Shown: piece after piece, positions 23,577-32,254 of the stretch
How the letters are laid out: the number at the start of each line of letters is the position of its first letter
Numbering within the stretch: the first letter of the stretch is position 1
Assembly: GCA_902801425.1 (NCBI GenBank)
Contig: CADCIQ010000019.1
Coordinates: 1 to 37,839 of the forward strand
Length of the DNA: 37,839 nt
Reading direction: 5' to 3'
DNA from: an uncultured Bacteroidales bacterium
GTDB lineage: Bacteria; Bacteroidota; Bacteroidia; Bacteroidales; Bacteroidaceae
Notes under the pieces: generated by a model
What the model saw: only the letters and a program-made list of their open reading frames with translations
Told to the model about the DNA's origin: nothing
Databases searched by the model: none
Position numbers and translations under genes: made by a program

Positions 23577-25304
23577 ATGCTAAAACCTATTCTTACTATC
23601 TTTTGTGCTATGCTTACTGTGGGCATGGTGGCACAGAGCAACTACAAATCGCAGGTGTGGTCGCCCGATAATGGCGATGGTACTTACACCAATCCTGTGA
23701 TAAATGCGGATTATTCCGACCCTGATGTATGCGTTGGTGCATCGGGTGAGGATTTCTATCTCACGGCTTCATCATTCAACTGCATCCCCGGTTTGCCGAT
23801 TCTTCATTCCAAGGATCTCGTGAACTGGGAGATAATAAATCATGCAGTAAAGGCTTTGCCACCATACGATAGATACAGGAGTCCGCAGCATGGAAACGGA
23901 GTGTGGGCACCGAGTATCAGATATAATGCTACGACTAAACTTTACTATATCTATTGGGGAGATCCTGACCTTGGCGTATTCGTTACTACGGCTTCTGATC
24001 CAAAGGGCGAATGGAGCGGGCCTAAGTGCATAATAGAGGGCAAGGGAATGATTGATACAACTCCTTTATGGGATGATGATGGAAGATGCTATCTTGTTAA
24101 TGGGTGGGCTAACTCGCGTTGTCAGTTCAATTCTGTGCTTACGGTGCGTGAGATGTCGTCTGACGGTATGAAGCAGATCGGCGATCCCGTAATCGTGTTT
24201 GATGGTAATGGCACGAATGACCGCACGGCAGAAGGTCCTAAGTTCTATAAACATAACGGTTGGTACTGGATTATGTGTCCTGCTGGTGGTGTTCCAACGG
24301 GGCATCAGCTTGCTATGCGCTCGAAATCGCCTTTCGGTCCTTATGAGAGTAAGATTGTTCTTGCACAGGGAACTACGGATGTGAACGGACCTCATCAAGG
24401 TGGATGGGTGCATCTGAAATCGGGAGAGGATTGGTTCCTGCATTTTCAGGATAAGGAGGCATACGGACGTGTTGTGTGGCTTGAACCTATGAAATGGGTT
24501 GACGGATGGCCTGTGATGGGCGAGAATGTGGGAAAGGTGAAGGCTTACGGTAAACTGGAGAAATACTGCGGACAGCCTGTATTGAAACACCAGAAGCCTA
24601 ATGTCGGGGGGGCTTTCCCTGTCGTAAATCCAGTTGAGAACGATGAGTTCAATGAACCTGTGCTTGGCAAGCAATGGCAATGGCATTCCAACTACGACCA
24701 GACTTTCGGCATGCCTTCTCCTTACGGTTATTACCGTATTTTCTGCCATAAGCAGAGCAAAGACTATAAGAATATGTGGGAGGCTGGTAATCTGTTGCTT
24801 CAGAAGACTCCTGCGGATAATTTCACCGCTACTACCAAGCTCACAATGACGGCAAAGGATGAAGGTCAGTATGGCGGTATTATCTGTATGGGACTGGATT
24901 ATTCTGCTCTTGTAGTGAAGAGAGTAGGGGGTGAGTTTCAGTTACAGCGTCTTACTTGCAAGCAAGCGGACAAGGGAAAGCCGGAGGTTGCTGAGGTGTT
25001 GACTACCCTAAAGCCTACGGCAAAGGATGAGGTTGATTATCAGCCCTCAATTCACGAAACTATCTATATGCGTCTTAGTGTCAAGTATCTTGGTGGCAAG
25101 ACGGATAAGGGCGAAAACAAGCATGAGGCAAGCGTTTCATTCGAATATTCCACGGACGGAAAGAAATGGAAAGAGGCGGGTTCTGCCTTCACTGTGCGTC
25201 AAGGTAAATGGATAGGTGCAAAGATAGGATATATTGCAGCGGAACCTGCGGGAAAGAAAGTTCGTGGTTGGGTGGATGCCGATTGGTTTAGGGTTACACG
25301 CTAA
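23577..25304 (+). CDS. Glycoside hydrolase family 43 (beta-xylosidase/arabinosidase type)
   Basis: A secreted enzyme of 575 residues with a signal peptide ending near MVAQS. The five-bladed propeller domain holds the expected acidic triad: base D48 in YSDPDV, D160 in MIDTTPLWDDDGR, and general acid E219 in AEGPKFY. Supporting strands include NGVWAPSIRYN near 101 and GGWVHL near 276. From about residue 350 a beta-sandwich domain follows (NDEFNEPVLGKQWQW), typical of GH43 enzymes with a C-terminal lectin-like module. It should release xylose or arabinose from plant xylan side chains, in the periplasm or at the surface. It is not inside a recognisable SusC/D locus here. Confidence 0.92.
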   Translation: MLKPILTIFCAMLTVGMVAQSNYKSQVWSPDNGDGTYTNPVINADYSDPDVCVGASGEDFYLTASSFNCIPGLPILHSKDLVNWEIINHAVKALPPYDRYRSPQHGNGVWAPSIRYNATTKLYYIYWGDPDLGVFVTTASDPKGEWSGPKCIIEGKGMIDTTPLWDDDGRCYLVNGWANSRCQFNSVLTVREMSSDGMKQIGDPVIVFDGNGTNDRTAEGPKFYKHNGWYWIMCPAGGVPTGHQLAMRSKSPFGPYESKIVLAQGTTDVNGPHQGGWVHLKSGEDWFLHFQDKEAYGRVVWLEPMKWVDGWPVMGENVGKVKAYGKLEKYCGQPVLKHQKPNVGGAFPVVNPVENDEFNEPVLGKQWQWHSNYDQTFGMPSPYGYYRIFCHKQSKDYKNMWEAGNLLLQKTPADNFTATTKLTMTAKDEGQYGGIICMGLDYSALVVKRVGGEFQLQRLTCKQADKGKPEVAEVLTTLKPTAKDEVDYQPSIHETIYMRLSVKYLGGKTDKGENKHEASVSFEYSTDGKKWKEAGSAFTVRQGKWIGAKIGYIAAEPAGKKVRGWVDADWFRVTR

Positions 25305-25322
25305 GTTCCTTATAGACTGGAA

Positions 25323-25359
25323 AAAGGCGTAATACTATGGTTGGTAGTATTACGCCTTT
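25323..25359. terminator. Bidirectional hairpin terminator
   Basis: A 14-bp perfect stem (aaaggcgtaatact / agtattacgccttt) with a 9-nt loop lies between the convergent GH43 and inositol-phosphate synthase genes. A- and T-rich ends serve both strands. Confidence 0.85.
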
Positions 25360-25381
25360 ATTTGTATTATTCCGAATGTGA

Positions 25382-26689
25382 TTAGTCGATTTCTTCGTCA
25401 GCCTCGTAGCCGCCCATCTCGCGGATTGCGTTCTTCAGCATTGTGTATTGCTGATATAGGTGGTTGATGGCCTCCTCGCCCTTGGTATAGTCGTGCATTG
25501 GAGACTTGAGGTAGAAGCTGAGGAAACGCTGAATGCCGTATCTGCCTGCGCGTGCTGCAAGGTCAGAAAGCAAGCAGAGGTCAAGACAGAGAGGTGCTGC
25601 GAGTATAGAGTCGCGGCAAAGGAAATTAATCTTGATCTGCATAGGGTAGCCCATCCAGCCGAAGATGTCTATGTTATCCCATCCCTCCTTGTTGTCGTTG
25701 CGAGGTGGGTAATAGTTGATACGAACCTTGTGGTAGTAATCAGTGTAGAGGTCTGGCTGATCCTCTGGCTTGAGGATTGTTTCGAGCGTAGAGAGCTTGG
25801 AAACCTCCTTTGTGCGGAAGTTTGCAGGCTCGTCGAGTACGAGACCGTCACGATTACCGAGAATGTTTGTTGAGAACCAACCGCTAAGACCGAGACAACG
25901 AGTGCCGATGATAGGGGAGAAGCCAGACTTTACGAGGGTCTGACCCGTCTTGAAATCCTTGCCGGAGATTGGCATCTTGGTCTTTTCTGCCATTTCCCAC
26001 ATAGCTGGTATGTCAACCGTGGTATTTGGTGCGCCCATGATGAAAGGAGCACCTTCAGCAAGAGCTGCATACGCATAGCACATGGAAGGAGCGATATTCT
26101 CGGTATCATTAGCCTTCATTGCAGCCTCAAGATGCTCGAGAGTATCATGTACCTCCATATTCACAGGAACATAGATCTCTGTGGAAGCAGCCCATAGTAC
26201 AACGATACGTGCGCAGTCGTTCTTTGCCTTGAAATCGCGAATATCCTGACGAAGAGCCTCTGTCATTTCCCAGCGTGTCTTACAGTCCTTTACGTTGTCG
26301 CCTTCCAGGCGCTTTGCAAAGTTCTTGTCGAATGCAGCCTTCATCGGAATGATCTGCTCAAGCTCGTCCTTAACAGGATTGATGTCTTTTTCCTTGAGCA
26401 CCTCACAGTACATGGCACTTTGGTATGCGTTCTGCGGATATACATCCCAGCAGCCGAATACGATGTCGTTCAGGTCTGTCAATGGGACGATATCCTTATA
26501 AGGTAGATATTTCTTGTCGGCACCCTTGCCAACGCGAATCTTATCATATTGAGTCATGGAACCGATTGGCTTTGTCAGTCCCTTACGAGTCATAAGTACG
26601 CCTGTCATGAAAGTTGTTGCTACGGCACCATTGCCGACAACCAAAATTCCTAATTTGCCTTCTGCAGGCTTTACGTTATTTTGTTTCAT
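25382..26689 (-). CDS. ino1: Inositol-3-phosphate synthase
   Basis: A cytoplasmic NAD-dependent enzyme of 435 residues converting glucose-6-phosphate to myo-inositol-3-phosphate. The N-terminal Rossmann motif is GILVVGNGAVATTFMTGV (about 13-30). Family landmarks are NDIVFGCWDVYPQNAY near 73-88, VLWAASTEIYVP near 165-176, GKDFKTGQTLVKSG near 247-260, and the catalytic Lys-rich segment MQIKINFLCRDSILAAPL near 345-362. In Bacteroides the product feeds inositol phospholipid and sphingolipid head groups. The usual lipid-synthesis partners are not adjacent here, so the gene stands alone with its own promoter and a shared terminator. Confidence 0.95.
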   Translation of the reverse strand: MKQNNVKPAEGKLGILVVGNGAVATTFMTGVLMTRKGLTKPIGSMTQYDKIRVGKGADKKYLPYKDIVPLTDLNDIVFGCWDVYPQNAYQSAMYCEVLKEKDINPVKDELEQIIPMKAAFDKNFAKRLEGDNVKDCKTRWEMTEALRQDIRDFKAKNDCARIVVLWAASTEIYVPVNMEVHDTLEHLEAAMKANDTENIAPSMCYAYAALAEGAPFIMGAPNTTVDIPAMWEMAEKTKMPISGKDFKTGQTLVKSGFSPIIGTRCLGLSGWFSTNILGNRDGLVLDEPANFRTKEVSKLSTLETILKPEDQPDLYTDYYHKVRINYYPPRNDNKEGWDNIDIFGWMGYPMQIKINFLCRDSILAAPLCLDLCLLSDLAARAGRYGIQRFLSFYLKSPMHDYTKGEEAINHLYQQYTMLKNAIREMGGYEADEEID

Positions 26690-26714
26690 TAGTTTGTATT
26701 TATATATTCTGATG

Positions 26715-26722
26715 CAAAGTTA
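26715..26722 (-). promoter_or_regulatory. -7 promoter element of ino1
   Basis: The minus strand reads TAACTTTG, 25 nt before the ATG at 26689. No good -33 element is visible at the usual spacing. Confidence 0.5.
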
Positions 26723-26891
26723 ACGAAAAAAACACATATCTATGGATACTTTTTAAACAAGGTCTAGTTTTCTAACATATTTTAATATATGTATTGACTA
26801 AAATAGACAAAAGTTTGTCCGAATGCTCTGCATCGAAGATTCTTTTATTGGTTGTGGTGCTTCGAACTTGTAATTCGAATATAAAAGAAAA

Positions 26892-26915
26892 AGCCAACCC
26901 TATAAAAGGTTGGCT
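26892..26915 (-). terminator. Rho-independent terminator of the tRNA-Arg pair
   Basis: On the minus strand an 8-bp stem (agccaacc / ggttggct) with an 8-nt loop is followed by tttttctttt. It lies directly downstream of the tRNA-Arg genes. Confidence 0.82.
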
Positions 26916-26918
26916 GTG

Positions 26919-26992
26919 TGATTCGTGCAGGATTCAAACCTGCAACCTTCTGATCCGTAGTCAGATGCTCTATTCAGTTGAGCTAACGAACC
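26919..26992 (-). tRNA. tRNA-Arg (ACG), copy 2
   Basis: Folds as a full cloverleaf of 74 nt. The acceptor is GGTTCGT with ACGAATC (one G-T pair), the D arm GCTC/GAGC, and the anticodon arm TCTGA-CTACGGA-TCAGA with anticodon ACG. The T arm is GCAGG-TTTGAAT-CCTGC, and the discriminator A. CCA is not encoded. A34 is expected to be edited to inosine to read CGU, CGC and CGA. The sequence is identical to the copy at 27025-27098, which lies upstream on the same strand. Confidence 0.96.
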
Positions 26993-27024
26993 AAGTGCAA
27001 AATCCTTATTTCTAACCTTAGAAG

Positions 27025-27098
27025 TGATTCGTGCAGGATTCAAACCTGCAACCTTCTGATCCGTAGTCAGATGCTCTATTCAGTTGAGCTAACGAACC
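27025..27098 (-). tRNA. tRNA-Arg (ACG), copy 1
   Basis: The promoter-proximal member of a tandem pair, identical base for base to 26919-26992 over the whole tRNA and a few flanking bases. The copies are 106 nt apart start to start, consistent with recent duplication or gene conversion and a single transcript. Confidence 0.96.
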
Positions 27099-27128
27099 AA
27101 TTCTGTTGTTATTTCTGATTTGCGGGTG

Positions 27129-27160
27129 CAAAGGTAGTCATTATTTCTGAGATTTCCAAA
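27129..27160 (-). promoter_or_regulatory. Bacteroidetes-type promoter of the tRNA-Arg pair
   Basis: On the minus strand, TTTG (27157-27160), a 20-nt spacer and TACCTTTG (27129-27136) match the full consensus. Transcription would start near 27122, about 24 nt before the first tRNA. Confidence 0.8.
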
Positions 27161-27206
27161 TATTTCAGCCAAAAAATTATTGATACTCCCAGACTATTGA
27201 CTTATA

Positions 27207-27470
27207 TCAACTGAGACTGCAAGAAATCATCTCTTTTAGTGCCTTACTTAGCTGATCTGGGCAACTGGTGAATTTGTTGCCACAACGTATGCCTTCAAGA
27301 CGATTTATGACATCTTCAGCCTTCATTCCCTTGACCAAGGAGGAGATACCGCTGGTATTTCCGTTACATCCGCCAAGGAATCGTACCTCCTCAACGACAT
27401 TATCGTCGTTAAGGTGGATACGGATTGCCTTTGCGCATGTGCCTTGTGTTTCGTAAACGAGTTCTTTCAT
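27207..27470 (-). CDS. TSCPD-domain protein (TIGR03905-like)
   Basis: A small soluble protein of 87 residues in the TSCPD group, related to the zinc-binding C-terminal part of vitamin B12-dependent ribonucleotide reductase. All four cysteines are present: C12, C35 (in LGGCNGN), C63 and C70 (in FTSCPDQL). They probably bind one zinc. Function is unknown. Its ATG overlaps the TAA of the YebC-family gene by one base (TAATG), so the two are translationally coupled. Confidence 0.88.
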   Translation of the reverse strand: MKELVYETQGTCAKAIRIHLNDDNVVEEVRFLGGCNGNTSGISSLVKGMKAEDVINRLEGIRCGNKFTSCPDQLSKALKEMISCSLS

Positions 27471-28219
27471 TACTCCTCTACGCCTTCTGGCTTCATGTTA
27501 GTATATACGTTCTGAACGTCATCGAACTCTTCGAGTTTCTCCACCATCTTGTCGATAGTAGCGCGCTGCTCTTCGTCAACGTCCTTTGTGTCGTTAGGGA
27601 TGTAGGTGAACTCACCACCGATCTCCTCGAAGCCCTGCTCCTCAAGATACTTCTGGATCTGAGCGTAAGACTTAGGATCGCCATAGATAGTGATTGTTGT
27701 CTCGTCCTTATCCTCGTCGTAGTTCTCATCGTACTCATCGTCAACGTTGAGGTCGATAAGCTCAAGGATGAGGTCGTCCATATCAACACCGTCCTTCTTC
27801 TTGAAAGTGAACACGCACTTGTGGTCGAAGAGGAATGCGAGTGAACCTGTTGTACCGAGGTTGCCAGCGAACTTGTTGAATACTGAGCGAACGTCAGCTA
27901 CGGTACGTGTTGTGTTGTCTGTAAGGGTATCAACGAATACAGCGATTCCGTGAGGGCCATATCCCTCGTATGTAACCTCCTTGTATGCGCTCTTGTCCTT
28001 TCCGAGAGCGTTCTTGATAGCGCGCTCGATGTTATCCTTAGGCATGTTCTCACGCTTACATGTAGCGATGATAGAACGGAGTGTAGGGTTGTTTTCAGGT
28101 TCTGGACCGCCGCTCTGTACTGCGATTGCGATCTGCTTGCCCAGACGTGTGAATGTCTTTGCCATGTGGCCCCAACGCTTCAACTTGGTAGCCTTACGGT
28201 ATTCAAATGCTCTTCCCAT
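27470..28219 (-). CDS. YebC/PmpR-family protein
   Basis: A cytoplasmic protein of 249 residues, full length for the family. The N-terminus MGRAFEYRKATKLKRWGHMAK is a mild variant of the usual M(A/S)GHSKWxxIKxRK form common in Bacteroidetes. NMPKDNIERAI near 60, YEGYGPHGIA near 85-94 and NLGTTGSLAFLF near 120-131 are typical. The acidic segment near 155-175 is long. Proteins of this family act as transcription regulators or, as shown for YebC/TACO1-type members, help ribosomes through proline-rich stretches. It lies between the S23-like gene (61 nt) and the TSCPD gene (1-nt overlap). Confidence 0.94.
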   Translation of the reverse strand: MGRAFEYRKATKLKRWGHMAKTFTRLGKQIAIAVQSGGPEPENNPTLRSIIATCKRENMPKDNIERAIKNALGKDKSAYKEVTYEGYGPHGIAVFVDTLTDNTTRTVADVRSVFNKFAGNLGTTGSLAFLFDHKCVFTFKKKDGVDMDDLILELIDLNVDDEYDENYDEDKDETTITIYGDPKSYAQIQKYLEEQGFEEIGGEFTYIPNDTKDVDEEQRATIDKMVEKLEEFDDVQNVYTNMKPEGVEE

Positions 28220-28233
28220 GAAAATTTATAAAA

Positions 28234-28757
28234 ATTTTAATTAATAATGAATAATGAGTAATTAATAATTTGAGATGCTTTTATTCCTCATCGTCAATTA
28301 CGAACACATCATCATTATTGTTGTTATTATTATTGTTTGTTGTTTTCTTTGCTGAGTTTATAATGCTTGATAATATCCTGCCTATTTCATCAGCATCGCT
28401 GTTGAGTGATGAAAACTCTGCGTCAGTCAGAAATTCTGTGCGATGTAGTAGGCGTAGCCAATATTGTGTCTCGGCATATTCTTTGAGGGCTAAGTTCATC
28501 TTACTGATAAAGTCTTTCTTGCTTTGAGCAAAAAGACCTTCAACGACATTTGCTCCAATGCTTGTGCCTGACCTCTTAATCTGATTACTCATCTCGTATT
28601 CCTTTGATTTTGTCAGATATTTCCAGAGTTTCACTATTCTAACAGCGAAATCTTCAGTTTTCTTGGCTATGATATTGTCTGCCATATTCTAATAATGTTT
28701 AATGCGAATAGTATATAAATTATTCATTATTCATTATACATTATTAATTATTGAGAT
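28234..28757. repeat. AT-rich inverted repeats bracketing the S23-like gene
   Basis: The left border (28234-28268) contains aattaataatgaataatga and the right border (28712-28752) contains its approximate inverted copy (tcattattcattatacatta). The bracketed block of about 520 bp carries only the four-helix-bundle gene. It may be a small insertion into the pheT-yebC operon. No target-site duplication was identified, and AT-richness makes the arms easy to match by chance. Confidence 0.5.
28281..28685 (-). CDS. Four-helix-bundle (S23/IVS-like) protein
   Basis: A protein of 134 residues matching the S23 or 'four helix bundle' family: FAVRIVKLWKYL near 13-24, SNQIKRSGTSIGANVVEG near 33-50, then FISKMNLALKEYAETQYWL near 59-77. 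Such proteins are encoded in 23S rRNA intervening sequences and as free genes; one member is the accessory variability determinant Avd of diversity-generating retroelements. There is no reverse transcriptase or template repeat nearby, so it is not part of such an element. The C-terminus has a run of eight Asn (AAT/AAC microsatellite) and an acidic end. It is likely an inserted passenger in the pheT operon. Confidence 0.88.
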   Translation of the reverse strand: MADNIIAKKTEDFAVRIVKLWKYLTKSKEYEMSNQIKRSGTSIGANVVEGLFAQSKKDFISKMNLALKEYAETQYWLRLLHRTEFLTDAEFSSLNSDADEIGRILSSIINSAKKTTNNNNNNNNDDVFVIDDEE

Positions 28758-28759
28758 TT

Positions 28760-31222
28760 TTATCTCAATTCTGCCCCAAGCTGCTTTGTAAGATTAGAAA
28801 TGATCTTATTCATAACAGCCTCGATCTGCTTGTCGCCCATTGTCTTCTCTGTGTCCTGAAGGATGAAGTTTACAGCGTATGACTTCTTGCCCTCTGGGAG
28901 ATTCTTGCCTTCATATACGTCGAAGAGCTCAACCTTCTTGAGGAGCTTCTTCTCTGACTGACGTGCAATCTGCTCGATCTGTGCGAACTCGATGTTCTTG
29001 TCGATAAGAAGGGCGAGGTCACGGCTAACGGCAGGGAACTTGCTTATCTCCTGGAAATCTACAGAGCCGTTCTTCACAGCCTTTGTGACGAGAGTCCAGT
29101 TGATGTCAGCGAAATAGACCTCACGCTCGATGTCGGCCTTGTGCTGAATCTTCTTGCTAACGATACCCATCTCAACGAATACCTTGCCACCACGATTCTT
29201 GAGTGTGAGGCCTGTAGAGAAGATGTCGTTTGTTGTCTTTTCGGTAACAAGCATACCCTGTGGCATACCGATACGGCGGAGGATGTTGTCAACGAATGCC
29301 TTCAGCTCGTAGAAACTTGTGTCCTCGTCGGCATGAATCCAAGAACCCTCAACGCGCTTACCTGTAAGCCAGAGACCGAGGTGGTTCTCTTCCTTGTAAG
29401 CCTTCATAGGATTCTCGTTGTCGCGCTTTGCCTCGTCGTGCTCGTAGCAGTTACCGAACTCGAAGAAACGGAGGTTAGGATTCTTACGGTTAGCGTTGCG
29501 CATGATTGACTCAAGACCGCCGAAGAGCAATGTCTGACGCATTACGTTAAGGTCTGAGCTCAGTGGGTTGAAAATCTTAACGCACTTATCCTCTGGGTAT
29601 GACTGAAGCTCAGAGTAGTAAGCACCCTTGGTGAGTGAGTTGTTTAGAATCTCGTTGAAGCCTGCGCCTACAAGCTGCTCGGCAACGAGGTTAGCCATCT
29701 TATGACGCTGATCCTCGAAGTCCTTGATAACGAGTGAAGACTTCAACTGAGTTGGGATCTCTACATTATTATAGCCATAGATACGGAGAATATCTTCAAC
29801 AACGTCGCATGGACGCTGTACGTCAACGCGGAATGCAGGGATGGTGATGTCAAGTCCTTCTGCATCCTCCTTGTTGATCTCTATGTCGAGAGAAGTGAGG
29901 ATAGACTTGATCATGTCGTTGCCAATCTCCTTACCGATAAGGTTGTTGACGTATGAGTAGTCAAGACGGATCTGTGGGTTAGCGATTGGGGTAGGGTACT
30001 CGTCGCGAATCTGCATACTTACCTTACCGCCAGCCAACTGCTGACAAAGGATAGCTGCCTGCTTGAGTGCGTAGATTGTGCCGTTTGGATCAATACCACG
30101 TTCGAAACGGAAGCTTGCATCAGTAGAAAGACCGTGACGGCGAGCAGACTTACGAATCCATGTTGGGTGGAAGTAAGCTGACTCCAGAACCACGTTCTTT
30201 GTTGTCTCGTATGTGCCAGAACCCTTACCGCCGAATACACCAGCGATACACATTGGCTCTTCTGCGTTGCAGATAGCGAGGTCGTGCTCACCGAGGGTAT
30301 GCTCAACACCGTCAAGTGTAACGAATGGCTGACCAGCGTTATTGTCCTTTACGATGATCTTGTTGCCCTTCACCATATCTGCATCGAAGCAATGGAGTGG
30401 CTGACCGTAAGCCATCATCACATAGTTGGTAATATCAACGATGTTATTGATAGGACGAAGACCGATAACCGTGAGCTTCTCCTTGAGCCATTCTGGTGAC
30501 TCCTTAACCTCACAACCAGTTACGCTTACGCAAGCATAGCGCTTACAAGCCTCTGTGTTCTGAATCTCAACATCAATTGGAAGAGACTCGTTATCTACCT
30601 TGAACTCGTCGCAGTTTGGACGATGGAGACTTGTCTCGTAGCCGTTACGCTTGAGCCATGCGTACAAATCGCGTGCTACGCCATAGTGTGAAAGGGCATC
30701 TGCACGGTTTGCTGTGATATCAACCTCAATGAGCCAGTCGCTCTCAAGGTTGTAGTATTCTGCTGCTGGTGTTCCGACCTTTGCATCTGCTGGAAGAACG
30801 ATGATACCGTCGTGGCTTGTGCCGACGCCAATCTCGTCCTCTGCGCAAATCATACCATTGCTCTCTACGCCACGGAGCTTTGACTTCTTGATGACAAACT
30901 CCTTGTCGCCGTCGTAGAGCTTGCAACCGAGGTCGGCAACGATAACCTTCTGTCCGGCTGCCACGTTAGGAGCACCGCAAACGATCTGTGAAGGCTCGCC
31001 CTTGCCGAGGTCAACGGTAGTAACGTGCATGTGGTCAGAATTTGGGTGAGGCTCGCAAGTAAGAACCTCGCCAACGTAAAGTCCCTGCAATCCACCTTTG
31101 ATTGCCTGAACCTCCTCAAGGGAGTCAACCTCAAGACCTGTGCTTGTAAGGGCTGCTGCCACTTCCTCTGCTGACAGGTTGAAATCAACGTATTCCTTGA
31201 GCCATTTGTAAGAAATATTCAT
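28760..31222 (-). CDS. pheT: Phenylalanyl-tRNA synthetase beta subunit
   Basis: An 820-residue subunit of the alpha2-beta2 enzyme that charges tRNA-Phe. Domains in order are an N-terminal MNISYKWLKEYVDF, a tRNA-binding OB domain (about 40-155), the B3/B4 editing core (about 210-390, GLRPINNIVDITNYVM near 254), B5 (about 405-475), the catalytic-like core (about 480-700, GFNEILNNSL near 519), and the C-terminal FDX-ACB anticodon-binding domain (about 725-820, FPAVSRDLAL near 733). The length is normal for bacteria. pheS is not adjacent, as is common in Bacteroidales. It heads the minus-strand operon with the S23-like, YebC and TSCPD genes. Confidence 0.97.
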   Translation of the reverse strand: MNISYKWLKEYVDFNLSAEEVAAALTSTGLEVDSLEEVQAIKGGLQGLYVGEVLTCEPHPNSDHMHVTTVDLGKGEPSQIVCGAPNVAAGQKVIVADLGCKLYDGDKEFVIKKSKLRGVESNGMICAEDEIGVGTSHDGIIVLPADAKVGTPAAEYYNLESDWLIEVDITANRADALSHYGVARDLYAWLKRNGYETSLHRPNCDEFKVDNESLPIDVEIQNTEACKRYACVSVTGCEVKESPEWLKEKLTVIGLRPINNIVDITNYVMMAYGQPLHCFDADMVKGNKIIVKDNNAGQPFVTLDGVEHTLGEHDLAICNAEEPMCIAGVFGGKGSGTYETTKNVVLESAYFHPTWIRKSARRHGLSTDASFRFERGIDPNGTIYALKQAAILCQQLAGGKVSMQIRDEYPTPIANPQIRLDYSYVNNLIGKEIGNDMIKSILTSLDIEINKEDAEGLDITIPAFRVDVQRPCDVVEDILRIYGYNNVEIPTQLKSSLVIKDFEDQRHKMANLVAEQLVGAGFNEILNNSLTKGAYYSELQSYPEDKCVKIFNPLSSDLNVMRQTLLFGGLESIMRNANRKNPNLRFFEFGNCYEHDEAKRDNENPMKAYKEENHLGLWLTGKRVEGSWIHADEDTSFYELKAFVDNILRRIGMPQGMLVTEKTTNDIFSTGLTLKNRGGKVFVEMGIVSKKIQHKADIEREVYFADINWTLVTKAVKNGSVDFQEISKFPAVSRDLALLIDKNIEFAQIEQIARQSEKKLLKKVELFDVYEGKNLPEGKKSYAVNFILQDTEKTMGDKQIEAVMNKIISNLTKQLGAELR

Positions 31223-31298
31223 TATTTTATTGTTGTTTTATTTATTGTTCTTTTCCAATGTGTTTCGCCTTGATTGCGAAAAGTCATAAATTGACGTG

Positions 31299-31306
31299 CA
31301 AAGGTA
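31299..31306 (-). promoter_or_regulatory. -7 promoter element of pheT
   Basis: The minus strand reads TACCTTTG, 76 nt before the pheT ATG. A -33 TTTG is not obvious. The truA promoter lies within 50 nt on the opposite strand, so the two divergent promoters are closely packed. Confidence 0.5.
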
Positions 31307-31322
31307 CAAAATTTTGGCGACT

Positions 31323-31356
31323 TTTGAAAAAGTTTTGCGATTTTTTTGTAATTTTG
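31323..31356 (+). promoter_or_regulatory. Bacteroidetes-type promoter of truA
   Basis: TTTG (31323-31326) and TAATTTTG (31349-31356) are spaced 22 nt apart, slightly wide. The ATG at 31365 follows only 8 nt later, so the mRNA would be leaderless or nearly so, if this promoter is used. Confidence 0.5.
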
Positions 31357-31364
31357 CAGTCCAA

Positions 31365-32132
31365 ATGAGGTATTTTGTTTATTTATCATACGACGGAACT
31401 CGTTTTCACGGGTGGCAAATACAACCAAACGGCATTTCCGTGGAAGGCGAAATTGAGCGTTGCCTTAGCACCATTCTCCGAACCCCGATTGACATCGTAG
31501 GTGCAGGACGAACGGATGCCGGCGTTCATGCGAGTCTGATGGTGGCTCATTTTGATTTCCCTGAAACACCTATCCCGAATGGACTTTGCAAGGATGGCAA
31601 ACTGGATTGTGAACAGCTTGCCTACAAGGTCAACAGAATGCTTCCTCCTGACATTTCTATTCACAAGGTAGAGCAGGTTTTCGATGATCTTCATGCCCGA
31701 TTCTCTGCTACTTTGAGAACCTACAACTACTTCGTCCATACCACCAAGAATCCGTTTAAGCGTCACTATTCGTATGAGTGTCATTTCGATTTGAATTTCA
31801 ACAAGATGAACGAGGCGGCTAAAGTGTTACTTGAATATGAGGATTTTGCTTGTTTCTGCAAATCTCATACCGATGTGAAGACCACTCTCTGCAAGGTTAC
31901 GGAGGCAGAATGGAAAGACTTAGGCGATGGTTGCTGGGTGTTCGTGGTAAGTGCAAATCGATTTCTCAGAAACATGGTAAGAGCCATTGTCGGCACTCTC
32001 GTAGAGGTCGGTCGTGGCAGGATGACAATAGACGAGTTCCGACTCGTTATAGAGGGTAAGAAACGCACCCTGGCTGGCGAAAGTATGCCGGGGAATGCGC
32101 TTTTCCTTGTTGATATAAAGTATCCAGGATAA
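31365..32132 (+). CDS. truA: tRNA pseudouridine(38-40) synthase TruA
   Basis: An enzyme of 255 residues converting uridines 38-40 of tRNA anticodon stems to pseudouridine. The catalytic aspartate is D51 in AGRTDAGVHA. The N-terminus RYFVYLSYDGTRFHGWQIQP and C-terminal FLRNMVRAIVGTLVEVGRG (about 200-220) are typical. I chose ATG 31365, matching the family N-terminus. The longer frame from 31296 adds 23 residues unlike the family and overlaps the promoter, so it is rejected. The EamA transporter gene follows after 122 nt containing 'aaaattgtac' repeats. Confidence 0.96.
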   Translation: MRYFVYLSYDGTRFHGWQIQPNGISVEGEIERCLSTILRTPIDIVGAGRTDAGVHASLMVAHFDFPETPIPNGLCKDGKLDCEQLAYKVNRMLPPDISIHKVEQVFDDLHARFSATLRTYNYFVHTTKNPFKRHYSYECHFDLNFNKMNEAAKVLLEYEDFACFCKSHTDVKTTLCKVTEAEWKDLGDGCWVFVVSANRFLRNMVRAIVGTLVEVGRGRMTIDEFRLVIEGKKRTLAGESMPGNALFLVDIKYPG

Positions 32133-32254
32133 AAAGATTATGGTGTACATTGAAAATTGTACTTTGTAATATGGTGCAAAATGAAAATTGTACATTTTAA
32201 ATGGGAACTTGCTTTAGCTTGATGAGCTTTAGCGATTAAATTGTACATAATATT

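Noticed and set aside
26794-27015. 73-residue plus-strand frame over the tRNA region
   Set aside because: It runs antisense through a tRNA-Arg gene and its terminator.
27425-27844. Plus-strand frame opposite the YebC-family gene
   Set aside because: It overlaps a well-supported gene and reads as Leu/Val-rich complement of Asp/Glu-rich codons.
28281-28685. Diversity-generating retroelement suggested by the Avd-like four-helix protein
   Set aside because: No reverse transcriptase, template repeat or variable C-type lectin gene occurs in the window.
31296-31364. Longer TruA start
   Set aside because: The extra 23 residues overlap the -7 element and do not match the family N-terminus.
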